Source of the DNA: CAYQUO01 sp964420835
Lineage (GTDB): Bacteria; Chloroflexota; Anaerolineae; Anaerolineales; Anaerolineaceae
Length of the DNA stretch: 10,452 nucleotides
Assembly: GCA_964420835.1 (NCBI GenBank)
Contig: CAYQUO010000033.1
Location: forward strand, 1-10,452
Reading direction: 5' to 3'
Position 1 is the first letter of the stretch. Each line of letters opens with the position of its first letter. Under the pieces are notes generated by a model that saw only the letters and a list, made by a program, of their open reading frames with translations, was not told the origin of the DNA and did no database searches. The position numbers and the translations under genes were made by a program. Shown piece by piece: positions 4,443-10,452 of this stretch.

Positions 4443-5591
4443 ATGCGTCGCTCGCTCCTGACCGTAAGTCTGTTGCTCGGAGTGCTCGCGCTCCCGTCGG
4501 TGGCCGCTGCCCAGCTACAGACCTTCGGCAGCACTCTGCAGAACCCGTCAAACCTGACGTTCGGCTGCGAAGCGATCCCGACGATCGTGGACGTGAGCGG
4601 CAACCAGGCTCCGGTTGCGTCAGGCCAGCCCGACTGCACGTGGGCGAACACTGGCGGCGGAACGGTCCCCGGCAACGGCACGGTCACGAGGATCACGATC
4701 AAGTCCGGCCCCAACCCTGCGCCGATCAGGTTCGTGGTGCTGCGCACTCTTGCCCAGCCGGGACAGGGCAGCTTCTGCTGCTTCTTTGTGGCCGAGACCT
4801 CCGTCTCGCAGCCGACACCCAACAGCGTTCAGTCCTTCAACGTGAACCTGCCCGTCGAGCGGAACACCAACCCCCAGACTCAGGTCATCTCTCAGGACAA
4901 CATCGGTGTCTCGGCAGCTTCGGGGACCGGCACGCTGCCGGTGTTCGACAACGGCCGTCACAACATCCTCGATCCGATCAACCCTGCGCTCAACGCGAGC
5001 TTCTGGCACCCGCGAGTCTCCTCGACGAACGACACCGGCAGCGGCATCAGGCCCAGCGGTAGCGCGGGCGGCTACGAGGTGTTGCTCCAAGACCAGTTCT
5101 GCCCCGCCGGGCAGGAAGCCGCCTGCGGGATCGGCGGCGGTGGCGGCGGTGGCGGAGGTGGTGGCGGCGGCACGGACACCACCGTCCCCGGGATCGCCCA
5201 GCCGCGTGTGCAACCGAACGTGTTCCGGGTCGGCAACGCCGCTACCCCGATCGCAGCCGCAACGACAGGCACGAAGATCAAGTTCGTCCTCTCAGAGATC
5301 GCGACAGCGTCGATAAAGATCACCAAGCCCTCTACCGGCCGCAAGGTCGGCAAGACCTGCAAGAAGCAGACAAAGGCCAACCGATCGAAGAAGAAGTGTT
5401 CGCTCTGGACGGCGGCCGGAAAGACGCTGACGCGCAAAAACCTCCCGGCCGGGCAGAACACGGTCGCATTCACGGGCCGGATCGGCAAGAAGGCGCTCAA
5501 GCCCGGCAGCTACCGGGTTGAGGTGACTGCGAAGGACGCGGCAGGCAACAAGTCCAAGGTCTCTACAGCGAAGTTCAGGATCGTCCGCTAG
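4443..5591 (+). CDS. Secreted two-domain protein with 13-glycine linker
   Basis: The function is unknown. Of 382 residues, 1-23 form a signal peptide (MRRS, then a hydrophobic core, with likely cleavage AAA|QLQ). Residues 24-230 look like an all-beta extracellular domain (VPGNGTVTRITIKSG ... IRFVVLR) with cysteines at 42, 65, 112, 113, 220 and 228. Residues 231-243 are thirteen consecutive glycines. Residues 244-382 look like an Ig- or FN3-like module with a lysine-rich insertion. It holds a cysteine pair (C306, C319), then PAGQNTVAFTGRIG, KPGSYRVEVTAKDAAGNKS and the end FRIVR. I recall this tail from many secreted proteins of Solirubrobacterales. Eight cysteines would allow four disulfides. 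There is no sortase signal, anchor or transmembrane helix after the signal peptide, so it is probably released or bound to the surface non-covalently. Its position after cysK probably reflects chance more than a shared function. Confidence 0.85.
   Translation: MRRSLLTVSLLLGVLALPSVAAAQLQTFGSTLQNPSNLTFGCEAIPTIVDVSGNQAPVASGQPDCTWANTGGGTVPGNGTVTRITIKSGPNPAPIRFVVLRTLAQPGQGSFCCFFVAETSVSQPTPNSVQSFNVNLPVERNTNPQTQVISQDNIGVSAASGTGTLPVFDNGRHNILDPINPALNASFWHPRVSSTNDTGSGIRPSGSAGGYEVLLQDQFCPAGQEAACGIGGGGGGGGGGGGGTDTTVPGIAQPRVQPNVFRVGNAATPIAAATTGTKIKFVLSEIATASIKITKPSTGRKVGKTCKKQTKANRSKKKCSLWTAAGKTLTRKNLPAGQNTVAFTGRIGKKALKPGSYRVEVTAKDAAGNKSKVSTAKFRIVR
5133..5171 (+). repeat. GGN repeat encoding 13 glycines
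   Basis: Thirteen glycine codons in a row (GGC, GGT and one GGA) form the interdomain linker of the secreted protein. The near-repetitive GGCGGT units could slip during replication, so linker length may vary between strains in steps of three bases. Confidence 0.9.
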
Positions 5592-5617
5592 CGGCTGGCG
5601 ACGACCGCGGCCGCTCC

Positions 5618-5623
5618 TATCCT
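5618..5623 (+). promoter_or_regulatory. -10 hexamer TATCCT of uvrD/pcrA
   Basis: TATCCT is six bases before the GTG at 5630, so transcription would begin on the start codon. CTGGCG at 5595-5600 is a weak -35 (three of six) at a 17-bp spacing. The AAAGG next to the GTG is too close to act as a Shine-Dalgarno. Confidence 0.55.
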
Positions 5624-5629
5624 GAAAGG

Positions 5630-7885
5630 GTGGCCGCAGAGACCGTGGGCGCTGGACGCGCCATCGACCTCCTCGAGGGCCTCAACGACGAGCAACGCGC
5701 CGCGGTGCTGCACGGTGAGGGCCCGCTGCTTGTGCTGGCCGGCGCCGGATCGGGCAAGACCCGCGTCCTGACACACCGCATCGCCTATCTGGTCCACAGC
5801 GACCAGGCGCGTGCCGGCGAGATCCTCGCGATCACGTTCACCAACAAGGCTGCGGGCGAGATGCGTGAGCGTGCCGAGCGCCTGTTGGGTCACTCCGCAC
5901 GATCGATGTGGGTGATGACGTTCCACGCCGCCTGCGCCCGCATCCTGCGCGCCGAGGCCCCACGCCTCGGCTACACGCGTCAGTTCACGATCTACGACGC
6001 AGCCGACAGCCGCCGGCTGGTCAAGCGCTGCCTGGACGCCGTTGGGGCGGACCCCAAGAGGTTCACGCCCGGCGCGGTAGCGGGACGGATTTCAGAGGCG
6101 AAGAACAAGCTCCAGTCAGCGGGTGACTTCTCCGACGCACAGGGCGATTGGTTTGAGCGCACGGTCGCCGAGGCTTACGCGCTCTACGAGTCCGAGCTCA
6201 TGCGGATGAACGCGATGGACTTCGACGATCTGCTGATGCGGACCGTGAACGTGCTTGAGCTGTTCCCCGAGGTACTTGCCCGCTACCGGGCCACGTTCAG
6301 ACATGTCCTTGTCGACGAGTACCAGGACACCAACCACGCTCAGTATCGGCTGCTCCAGCTGATCGCAGGCGAGCATCGGAACCTGTGCGTGGTCGGCGAC
6401 GACGCACAGTCGATCTACGGCTTCCGCGGCGCGGACATCCGCAACATTCTCGACTTCCAGGACGACTTCGCGGTCGACGGGGCCCCGGTGAAGGTGATCA
6501 AGCTTGAGCGCAACTATCGCTCGACCCAGTCGATCCTGACGGCGTCCAACGGCGTGATCGGCCACAACCGCGGGCAGCTGCACAAGGAGCTGTGGACCGA
6601 CGTGGGCGAGGGCGCCCCCGTAGTCGTCCGCGAGCTGACCGACGAGCACGCAGAGGCACGGTTTGTCCTCGGTGAGATCGAGCGGATGGTCGACGAGGGC
6701 ACCTCGCGCGCTGACATCGCGTGCTTCTACCGGACCAATGCTCAATCACGAGTACTTGAGGACGTGCTCGTCCGCAGCGACGTTCCCTACCAAGTGATCG
6801 GCGGCACGAAGTTCTACGAGCGAGCAGAGATCAAGGACGCGATGGCGTACCTGACGCTCCTCACGAACCCAGCAGACGTCGTCTCCTTCTCGCGTGTTGT
6901 CAACTCGCCGAAGCGGGGGCTAGGACAAACCTCCGCTGGGCGGATCCTCGCGCACGCAGAAGCGATAGGCGAGCCCGTGCTCGAGGTCGCGATTGAGCCC
7001 GAATCGATTCCGGGCCTCGGCAAAGCGGCCGTCACTGCTCTCGGCCGCTTCACGGCTTCGCTAGCCACTCTGCGTGAGAGGGCCACAGACGGAGTGCCCG
7101 TCGGCGACCTGCTCGACTCGCTGCTCGATGAGGTCGGCTACCGCGACGCGCTCGAGGCCGAGCGGTCGATCGAAGCCCAAGGCCGACTAGAGAACCTCGA
7201 TGAGCTCGTCGGCGTGGCCCGCGAGTTCGATGCCGTCGACCAACGATTCAGCGCGGGCGACACCGACACCACAGCGCTCGATCGGTTCTTGCAGCAAACG
7301 GCGCTGCAATCCGACAGCGATGGGCGTAAGGACGACGCTGGGCTCGTCACGCTGATGACGCTGCACAACGCAAAGGGCCTGGAGTACCCCCACGTGTTCA
7401 TCATCGGCTGCGAGGAACAGCTCTTCCCGCACTCGCGATCGATCGAGCAGGGAGACGTCGAAGAGGAGCGCAGGCTTTGCTACGTCGGAATGACGCGGGC
7501 GATGCGCACGCTCACACTCACGCACGCGCAGCGGCGCAGCATTTTTGGCTCTACGTCGTACGGCATGCCGAGCCGGTTCCTCGGGGAGATCCCCGACGAT
7601 GTCACCGACCGGCAGACCGCACCTGGGCTGCTGGCTCAGGGCGCCATGGGAGGCTCCGCGACGCGGCCCCGCGCGCTCGCATCGTGGGCACAGATGCAGG
7701 CCGACGCCGAGCCGGCGCAGGCCGGCGAGTTGGGGGCGCTCGCTGCCGGTGATCGCGTTCGGCACGCAGCGTTTGGCGAGGGCGTCGTGACAGCCGTGGA
7801 GCCGGGCGGGGTCGTCAACGTCAACTTCTCTGGCTCAGGTGAGCGCAAGCTCATGGCCGCATACGCGCCGCTAGAGCGGCTGTGA
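5630..7885 (+). CDS. pcrA: UvrD/PcrA/Rep-family ATP-dependent DNA helicase
   Basis: This superfamily 1A 3'-5' helicase of 751 residues works in DNA repair and replication and, in PcrA/UvrD, at RNA polymerase. The motifs run in order: Q motif LNDEQRAAV (18-26), Walker A GAGSGKT (38-44), FTNKAAGEM after it, Walker B DEYQD (229-233), GDDAQSIYGFRGA (256-268), LERNYRS (292-298), TLHNAKGLEY (577-586) and EERRLCYVGMTRA (612-624). The C-terminal 47 residues (GDRVRHAAFGEGVV ... APLERL) form the Tudor-like module that contacts RNA polymerase in PcrA. Length and domain order are those of PcrA/UvrD, not of Rep or the longer actinobacterial UvrD2/AdnAB. The start is GTG, supported by the -10 placed six bases upstream. 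folD follows after 24 bp with its own apparent promoter. The choice between the symbols pcrA and uvrD is naming only. Confidence 0.96.
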   Translation: MAAETVGAGRAIDLLEGLNDEQRAAVLHGEGPLLVLAGAGSGKTRVLTHRIAYLVHSDQARAGEILAITFTNKAAGEMRERAERLLGHSARSMWVMTFHAACARILRAEAPRLGYTRQFTIYDAADSRRLVKRCLDAVGADPKRFTPGAVAGRISEAKNKLQSAGDFSDAQGDWFERTVAEAYALYESELMRMNAMDFDDLLMRTVNVLELFPEVLARYRATFRHVLVDEYQDTNHAQYRLLQLIAGEHRNLCVVGDDAQSIYGFRGADIRNILDFQDDFAVDGAPVKVIKLERNYRSTQSILTASNGVIGHNRGQLHKELWTDVGEGAPVVVRELTDEHAEARFVLGEIERMVDEGTSRADIACFYRTNAQSRVLEDVLVRSDVPYQVIGGTKFYERAEIKDAMAYLTLLTNPADVVSFSRVVNSPKRGLGQTSAGRILAHAEAIGEPVLEVAIEPESIPGLGKAAVTALGRFTASLATLRERATDGVPVGDLLDSLLDEVGYRDALEAERSIEAQGRLENLDELVGVAREFDAVDQRFSAGDTDTTALDRFLQQTALQSDSDGRKDDAGLVTLMTLHNAKGLEYPHVFIIGCEEQLFPHSRSIEQGDVEEERRLCYVGMTRAMRTLTLTHAQRRSIFGSTSYGMPSRFLGEIPDDVTDRQTAPGLLAQGAMGGSATRPRALASWAQMQADAEPAQAGELGALAAGDRVRHAAFGEGVVTAVEPGGVVNVNFSGSGERKLMAAYAPLERL

Positions 7886-7896
7886 CCGCTCGCCGG

Positions 7897-7902
7897 TAAG
7901 TT
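7897..7902 (+). promoter_or_regulatory. -10 hexamer TAAGTT of folD
   Basis: TAAGTT is seven bases before the GTG at 7910 and overlaps an alternative TTG at 7901. Because a promoter cannot lie inside the message it starts, this favours the GTG start. No good -35 is visible. Confidence 0.5.
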
Positions 7903-7909
7903 GCATCCC

Positions 7910-8776
7910 GTGACGGCAAGACTGATCGACGGCAAGCAGATCGCGGCGGCAACTCGAGCCCGAGTGGCCGACGGAGTCGCCGAGTTCCGCGAGCGCAACG
8001 GCCGAATCCCGGGGCTCGCAACCGTGCTCGTCGGTAGCGATCCCGCGAGCGAGATCTACGTCGCCAACAAGCACAAGGCCTGCGCAGAGGCAGGGATTGC
8101 GGCATTCGGGCACGTGCTGCCGGCCGACTCCACACAGGACCAGGTCGCTGCGGTGATCGAAGGGTTGAACGACAACCCGGAGGTCGACGGGATTCTCTGC
8201 CAGCTGCCGGTGCCAGAAGGGCTGGACGGCGTTGCTCTGACAGGCTTGATTGATCCCGACAAAGACGTAGACGGCCTCACCGAGGTGAGCGCTGGACGGC
8301 TTGCGCTCGGCGAGCCCGGGCTACGGCCGTGCACACCCTCCGGCGTGATGGAGCTCCTGCGCGAGACCGGCGTCGAGGTCAGCGGAGCGAACGCGGTGGT
8401 GGTGGGCCGTTCCAACCTCTTCGGCAAGCCGATGGCTCAGCTGCTGCTCGCCGCCGATGCGACGGTGACGGTGGCGCACTCGCGTACGCGCGACCTCGCC
8501 GCGGTATGCCGCACAGCTGACGTGCTGATCGTTGCCGTCGGCCGCGACCGCATGGTCAAGCGCGATTGGGTGGCTCCCGGTGCAACGGTGATCGACGTCG
8601 GGATCAACCGCGGGGCAGAGGGCCTACATGGCGATGTCGACTTCGACGAAGTGTCCGAGGTCGCGGGCGCAATCACTCCGGTGCCTGGGGGAGTCGGACC
8701 TACGACCATCGCGATGCTCCTCAGCAACACGCTCCAAGCGGCGATCGCGCGCACAGAGCAGGGGGCGGTCGCATGA
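7910..8776 (+). CDS. folD: Bifunctional methylenetetrahydrofolate dehydrogenase / methenyltetrahydrofolate cyclohydrolase
   Basis: FolD interconverts 5,10-methylene-, 5,10-methenyl- and 10-formyl-tetrahydrofolate with NADP, supplying one-carbon units for purines and formyl-methionine. From GTG at 7910 it is 288 residues, the usual size. The N-terminal catalytic domain has Y50 and the general acid/base K54 in YVANKHKAC, then Q98 in CQLPVP and DVDG at 119-122. The NADP-binding domain has GRSNLFGKP (166-174; usually GRSxxVGKP, here Phe for Val). The signature PVPGGVGPTT is at 257-266. The reading frame continues three codons further upstream to TTG at 7901. The GTG is preferred because TARLIDGK matches the family N-terminus and because of the -10 at 7897. 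The stop overlaps the start of the next gene as ATGA, so the two are probably translationally coupled. Confidence 0.96.
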   Translation: MTARLIDGKQIAAATRARVADGVAEFRERNGRIPGLATVLVGSDPASEIYVANKHKACAEAGIAAFGHVLPADSTQDQVAAVIEGLNDNPEVDGILCQLPVPEGLDGVALTGLIDPDKDVDGLTEVSAGRLALGEPGLRPCTPSGVMELLRETGVEVSGANAVVVGRSNLFGKPMAQLLLAADATVTVAHSRTRDLAAVCRTADVLIVAVGRDRMVKRDWVAPGATVIDVGINRGAEGLHGDVDFDEVSEVAGAITPVPGGVGPTTIAMLLSNTLQAAIARTEQGAVA

Positions 8777-9267
8777 ACCGGCCGCGCGTTCCTGAAGTAG
8801 TCGTATTCGTAGCTTCGGCGCTGCTGCTCGGCTCGCTGTTCCTGCGTTGGTACGACGTCCCACCGGCCGTCGACGACGTCGCAAGTACCTCTGGTTTCGG
8901 GGCGATGGGTGTGTGGATTTCGATCCTTTTGGTCGCTGTGTCCGTGCTGGGACTCTCGCTTGCCGCGACCACGCTGCTGCGCAAGTCGCCATCGCTACCG
9001 GTCGCGCTCGGTGTGCTGACCTGGGTGATCGGGTCGCTCGTGTGGGTGGTGTTCACCCTCCGTCTGCTTTTCGAGCCCGCCCTCGACGCTGGCCTTGGCA
9101 GCGAAGCGACCCTCACGGCCGCTGGCTACGTTGCCTACTTTGCGGCGACCGTGATCCCGACCGCGGCCCTGCTCTCGCTTCGCGACGAGCGCACCGACGC
9201 GCCGGAGTCGCGCTACACGCCACCAGAGCCGCGTCCGATCCCCGCGTCGCCTCCTAGTTCCGACTGA
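8773..9267 (+). CDS. Four-helix integral membrane protein of unknown function
   Basis: I do not recognise a named family. The 164-residue product has four likely transmembrane segments at about 8-26, 46-68, 76-99 and 115-136. A proline-rich, probably cytoplasmic tail (about 146-164) follows. The first helix ends in GSLFLRWYDV, close to the SLFLPWY-type motif seen at the same place in small actinobacterial membrane proteins. Its ATG overlaps the folD stop codon (ATGA), which fixes the start and implies translation coupled to folD. The frame is open further upstream inside folD, but those residues are a shadow of folD. No catalytic residues, signal peptide or known domain is seen. A link to folate or one-carbon metabolism is only suggested by position. 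Confidence 0.8.
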   Translation: MNRPRVPEVVVFVASALLLGSLFLRWYDVPPAVDDVASTSGFGAMGVWISILLVAVSVLGLSLAATTLLRKSPSLPVALGVLTWVIGSLVWVVFTLRLLFEPALDAGLGSEATLTAAGYVAYFAATVIPTAALLSLRDERTDAPESRYTPPEPRPIPASPPSSD

Positions 9268-9286
9268 GCGACGCTCGGTCGGCACG

Positions 9287-9292
9287 TAGACT
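9287..9292 (+). promoter_or_regulatory. -10 hexamer TAGACT of gatCA
   Basis: TAGACT ends nine bases before the gatC ATG, predicting a leader of only about three bases. CTGAGC at 9264-9269 is a partial -35 (TGA matches) with a 17-bp spacing. This would drive gatC, gatA and probably gatB beyond the window. Confidence 0.5.
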
Positions 9293-9301
9293 GCCCCAGC
9301 G

Positions 9302-9589
9302 ATGATCGATCGGGCCCAGGTGGAACACGTCGCGACCCTCGCGCGGCTCAAGCTCGAGCCAGATGAGGTCGACGCGATGGCCTCGGAACTCTCCTCAGTC
9401 CTCGGACACATTGAGGCGATCTCCGCACTTGACCTCGACGGCGTGGAGCCCACTGCTCGGATCGTCGATCCCGGCAACGCCCTGCGGGCGGACGAGATCC
9501 ACGACTCGCTGCAGCGCGAGGTGATCTTCGAGCAGGCACCAGAGGTATCTGACGACGGCTTCCTCGTCCCGAGCCCGCAGGCGTCATGA
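9302..9589 (+). CDS. gatC: Asp/Glu-tRNA amidotransferase subunit C
   Basis: GatC is the small, belt-like subunit that stabilises GatA against GatB in the GatCAB complex. The complex turns Glu-tRNA(Gln), and in many species Asp-tRNA(Asn), into Gln- or Asn-tRNA. The product has 95 residues, the normal size. It reads VEHVATLARLKLEPDEVDAM near the start, then LSSVLGHIEAISALDLDGVEPT and NALRADE, and ends with a GFLVPSP motif typical of the C-terminus. The ATG at 9302 matches the family start (MIDRAQVEHVATLARL). Its stop overlaps the gatA start (ATGA), which fits a fixed subunit ratio by translational coupling. Confidence 0.97.
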   Translation: MIDRAQVEHVATLARLKLEPDEVDAMASELSSVLGHIEAISALDLDGVEPTARIVDPGNALRADEIHDSLQREVIFEQAPEVSDDGFLVPSPQAS

Positions 9590-10452
9590 CCGACCTGCTC
9601 TCGCTCTCGGCCCGCGAATCAGCGGCGGCGGTCGCCTCCGGTCAGCTCGATCCGCAGGACCTTGTGGATGCGTACCACCGGGCCGCGAGCGCCGATGCGC
9701 TCGGTTCGTACGTCTACGTGCCGGACGCAGCGCCGAGCGCGGCAGACAACGCCGGCGAGCTGCCTCTCGCTGGCCTTCCGCTGGCCGTCAAGGACCTGTT
9801 CTGCGTCGAGGGACAGCCCACTCAGTCAGGCTCGCGCATCCTCGAGGGCTACCTGCCGCCCTACACGGCGACCGTGGTCGACCGCCTGCAGGCATCAGGC
9901 GCGACGGTGCTCGGAAAGACCAACCAGGACGAGTTCGCGATGGGCTCGTCGAACGAGAATTCAGCCTTCGGACCGGTAAAAAACCCGTGGGACGAAACCA
10001 GGGTCCCTGGAGGCTCGTCAGGCGGGAGCGCCGCGGCAGTGGCCGCAGGCAGTGCCCTGTGGGCGCTCGGCACTGACACCGGCGGCTCGGTCCGCCAGCC
10101 GGCATCACTTTGCGGCGTTGTCGGCCTCAAGCCCACCTACGGCTCGGTCAGCCGCTACGGCATGGTCGCGTTTGCAAGCTCTCTGGACCAGGCCGGGCCA
10201 ATCGCACGCGACGTTGCTGACACCGCGCTCCTTTACGCGCACATGGTCGGTCACGACGACCGCGACGCCACGTCACTCGCGTATCCCGGAGACGTCCAGA
10301 TGCCGACGGCCGAGCGGCTCGACGGGGTCAAGATCGGAGTGCCCGAGGACGTCTACGGAGATGGGATCGAACCCGGCGTGTTGGCCTCCTTCGAGGCCGC
10401 GCTGGATACGGCCCGAGGCCTCGGCGCCACGATCGAGCGGATCGAGCTACCG
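9586..10452 (+). CDS. gatA: Glu-tRNA(Gln) amidotransferase subunit A, 3' end beyond window
   Basis: GatA is the amidase-signature subunit that frees ammonia from glutamine for the transamidation by GatB. The first 289 codons are present and the frame is open to the window end; the full protein is usually about 480-490 residues. The Ser-cisSer-Lys triad is complete: K69 in AVKDLF, S144 in PGGSSGGSAAAVAAG and S168 in DTGGSVRQPA. The spacings of 75 and 24 residues equal those of Staphylococcus GatA (K79, S154, S178, from memory). KTNQDEFAMGSSNENSAFGP and GLKPTYGSVSRYG are also typical. It starts with an ATG overlapping the gatC stop. gatB would be expected downstream but lies outside the window. 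Confidence 0.97.
   Translation, partial: MTDLLSLSARESAAAVASGQLDPQDLVDAYHRAASADALGSYVYVPDAAPSAADNAGELPLAGLPLAVKDLFCVEGQPTQSGSRILEGYLPPYTATVVDRLQASGATVLGKTNQDEFAMGSSNENSAFGPVKNPWDETRVPGGSSGGSAAAVAAGSALWALGTDTGGSVRQPASLCGVVGLKPTYGSVSRYGMVAFASSLDQAGPIARDVADTALLYAHMVGHDDRDATSLAYPGDVQMPTAERLDGVKIGVPEDVYGDGIEPGVLASFEAALDTARGLGATIERIELP

Noticed and set aside
4620..5213. 197-codon minus-strand frame opposite the secreted-protein gene
   Set aside because: The plus-strand gene has a signal peptide and ordered domains. The antisense translation is low-complexity Ala/Arg/Gly.
6116..6745. 209-codon open frame on the minus strand opposite uvrD/pcrA
   Set aside because: It is a shadow of the helicase, whose motifs III and IV are encoded on the plus strand here.
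7901..7909. TTG at 7901 as the folD start
   Set aside because: It would overlap the proposed -10 TAAGTT and adds three residues not in the family N-terminus; the GTG at 7910 fits better.
8566..8772. Upstream extension of the membrane-protein frame into folD
   Set aside because: These codons overlap the conserved PVPGGVGPTT region of folD, and the encoded residues are Arg/Gly-rich without sense. The ATG overlapping the folD stop is the natural start.

Overview
This is a GC-rich window of bacterial chromosome carrying mostly core genes. GTG as well as ATG starts are used. Several features suggest a high-GC actinobacterium, most likely class Thermoleophilia (Solirubrobacterales and relatives): a secreted protein with a poly-glycine linker and a lysine-rich beta-sandwich tail ending in FRIVR, an HDOD protein fused to a LuxR helix-turn-helix, and a CymR-like Rrf2 regulator next to cysK. 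This placement comes from remembered family traits and no search was run. I see no tRNA, rRNA, CRISPR array, insertion sequence or prophage gene.

Layout, left to right. (1) gltX, a cysteine-free glutamyl-tRNA synthetase (74-1399). (2) A gap of about 107 bp whose transcript could fold into something resembling a cyclic-di-GMP-I (GEMM) aptamer, leading into an HDOD-LuxR regulator (1507-2601). (3) A 168-bp gap with a large imperfect inverted repeat (2625-2715) and a 7-2-7 palindrome (2716-2731), followed by an Rrf2/CymR-type regulator (2770-3162). (4) A probable small gene on the minus strand (3167-3394), convergent with the regulator and divergent from cysK. (5) cysK (3501-4427) and a secreted two-domain protein (4443-5591). 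(6) A UvrD/PcrA helicase (5630-7885), folD (7910-8776) and a four-helix membrane protein overlapping folD by ATGA (8773-9267). (7) gatC (9302-9589) and the start of gatA (from 9586, cut by the window end), also overlapping by ATGA.

Functional links. The Rrf2 protein lacks the iron-sulfur cysteines and ends in Met-Tyr-Tyr-Ile. This is the kind of C-terminus that Bacillus CymR and other CysK partners insert into the CysK active site, and cysK is the next plus-strand gene, so a local cysteine-sensing pair is likely. gltX and gatCA together fit the indirect route to Gln-tRNA(Gln), in which a non-discriminating GluRS makes Glu-tRNA(Gln) and GatCAB amidates it. FolD and UvrD are housekeeping enzymes.

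The most general pattern is at the starts. gltX, rrf2, the secreted protein, uvrD, folD and gatC each have a TANNNT hexamer ending 6-9 nt before the start codon, and no good Shine-Dalgarno site. These genes are probably transcribed leaderless or nearly so. The HDOD-LuxR gene is the main exception and is the one with a structured-looking leader.
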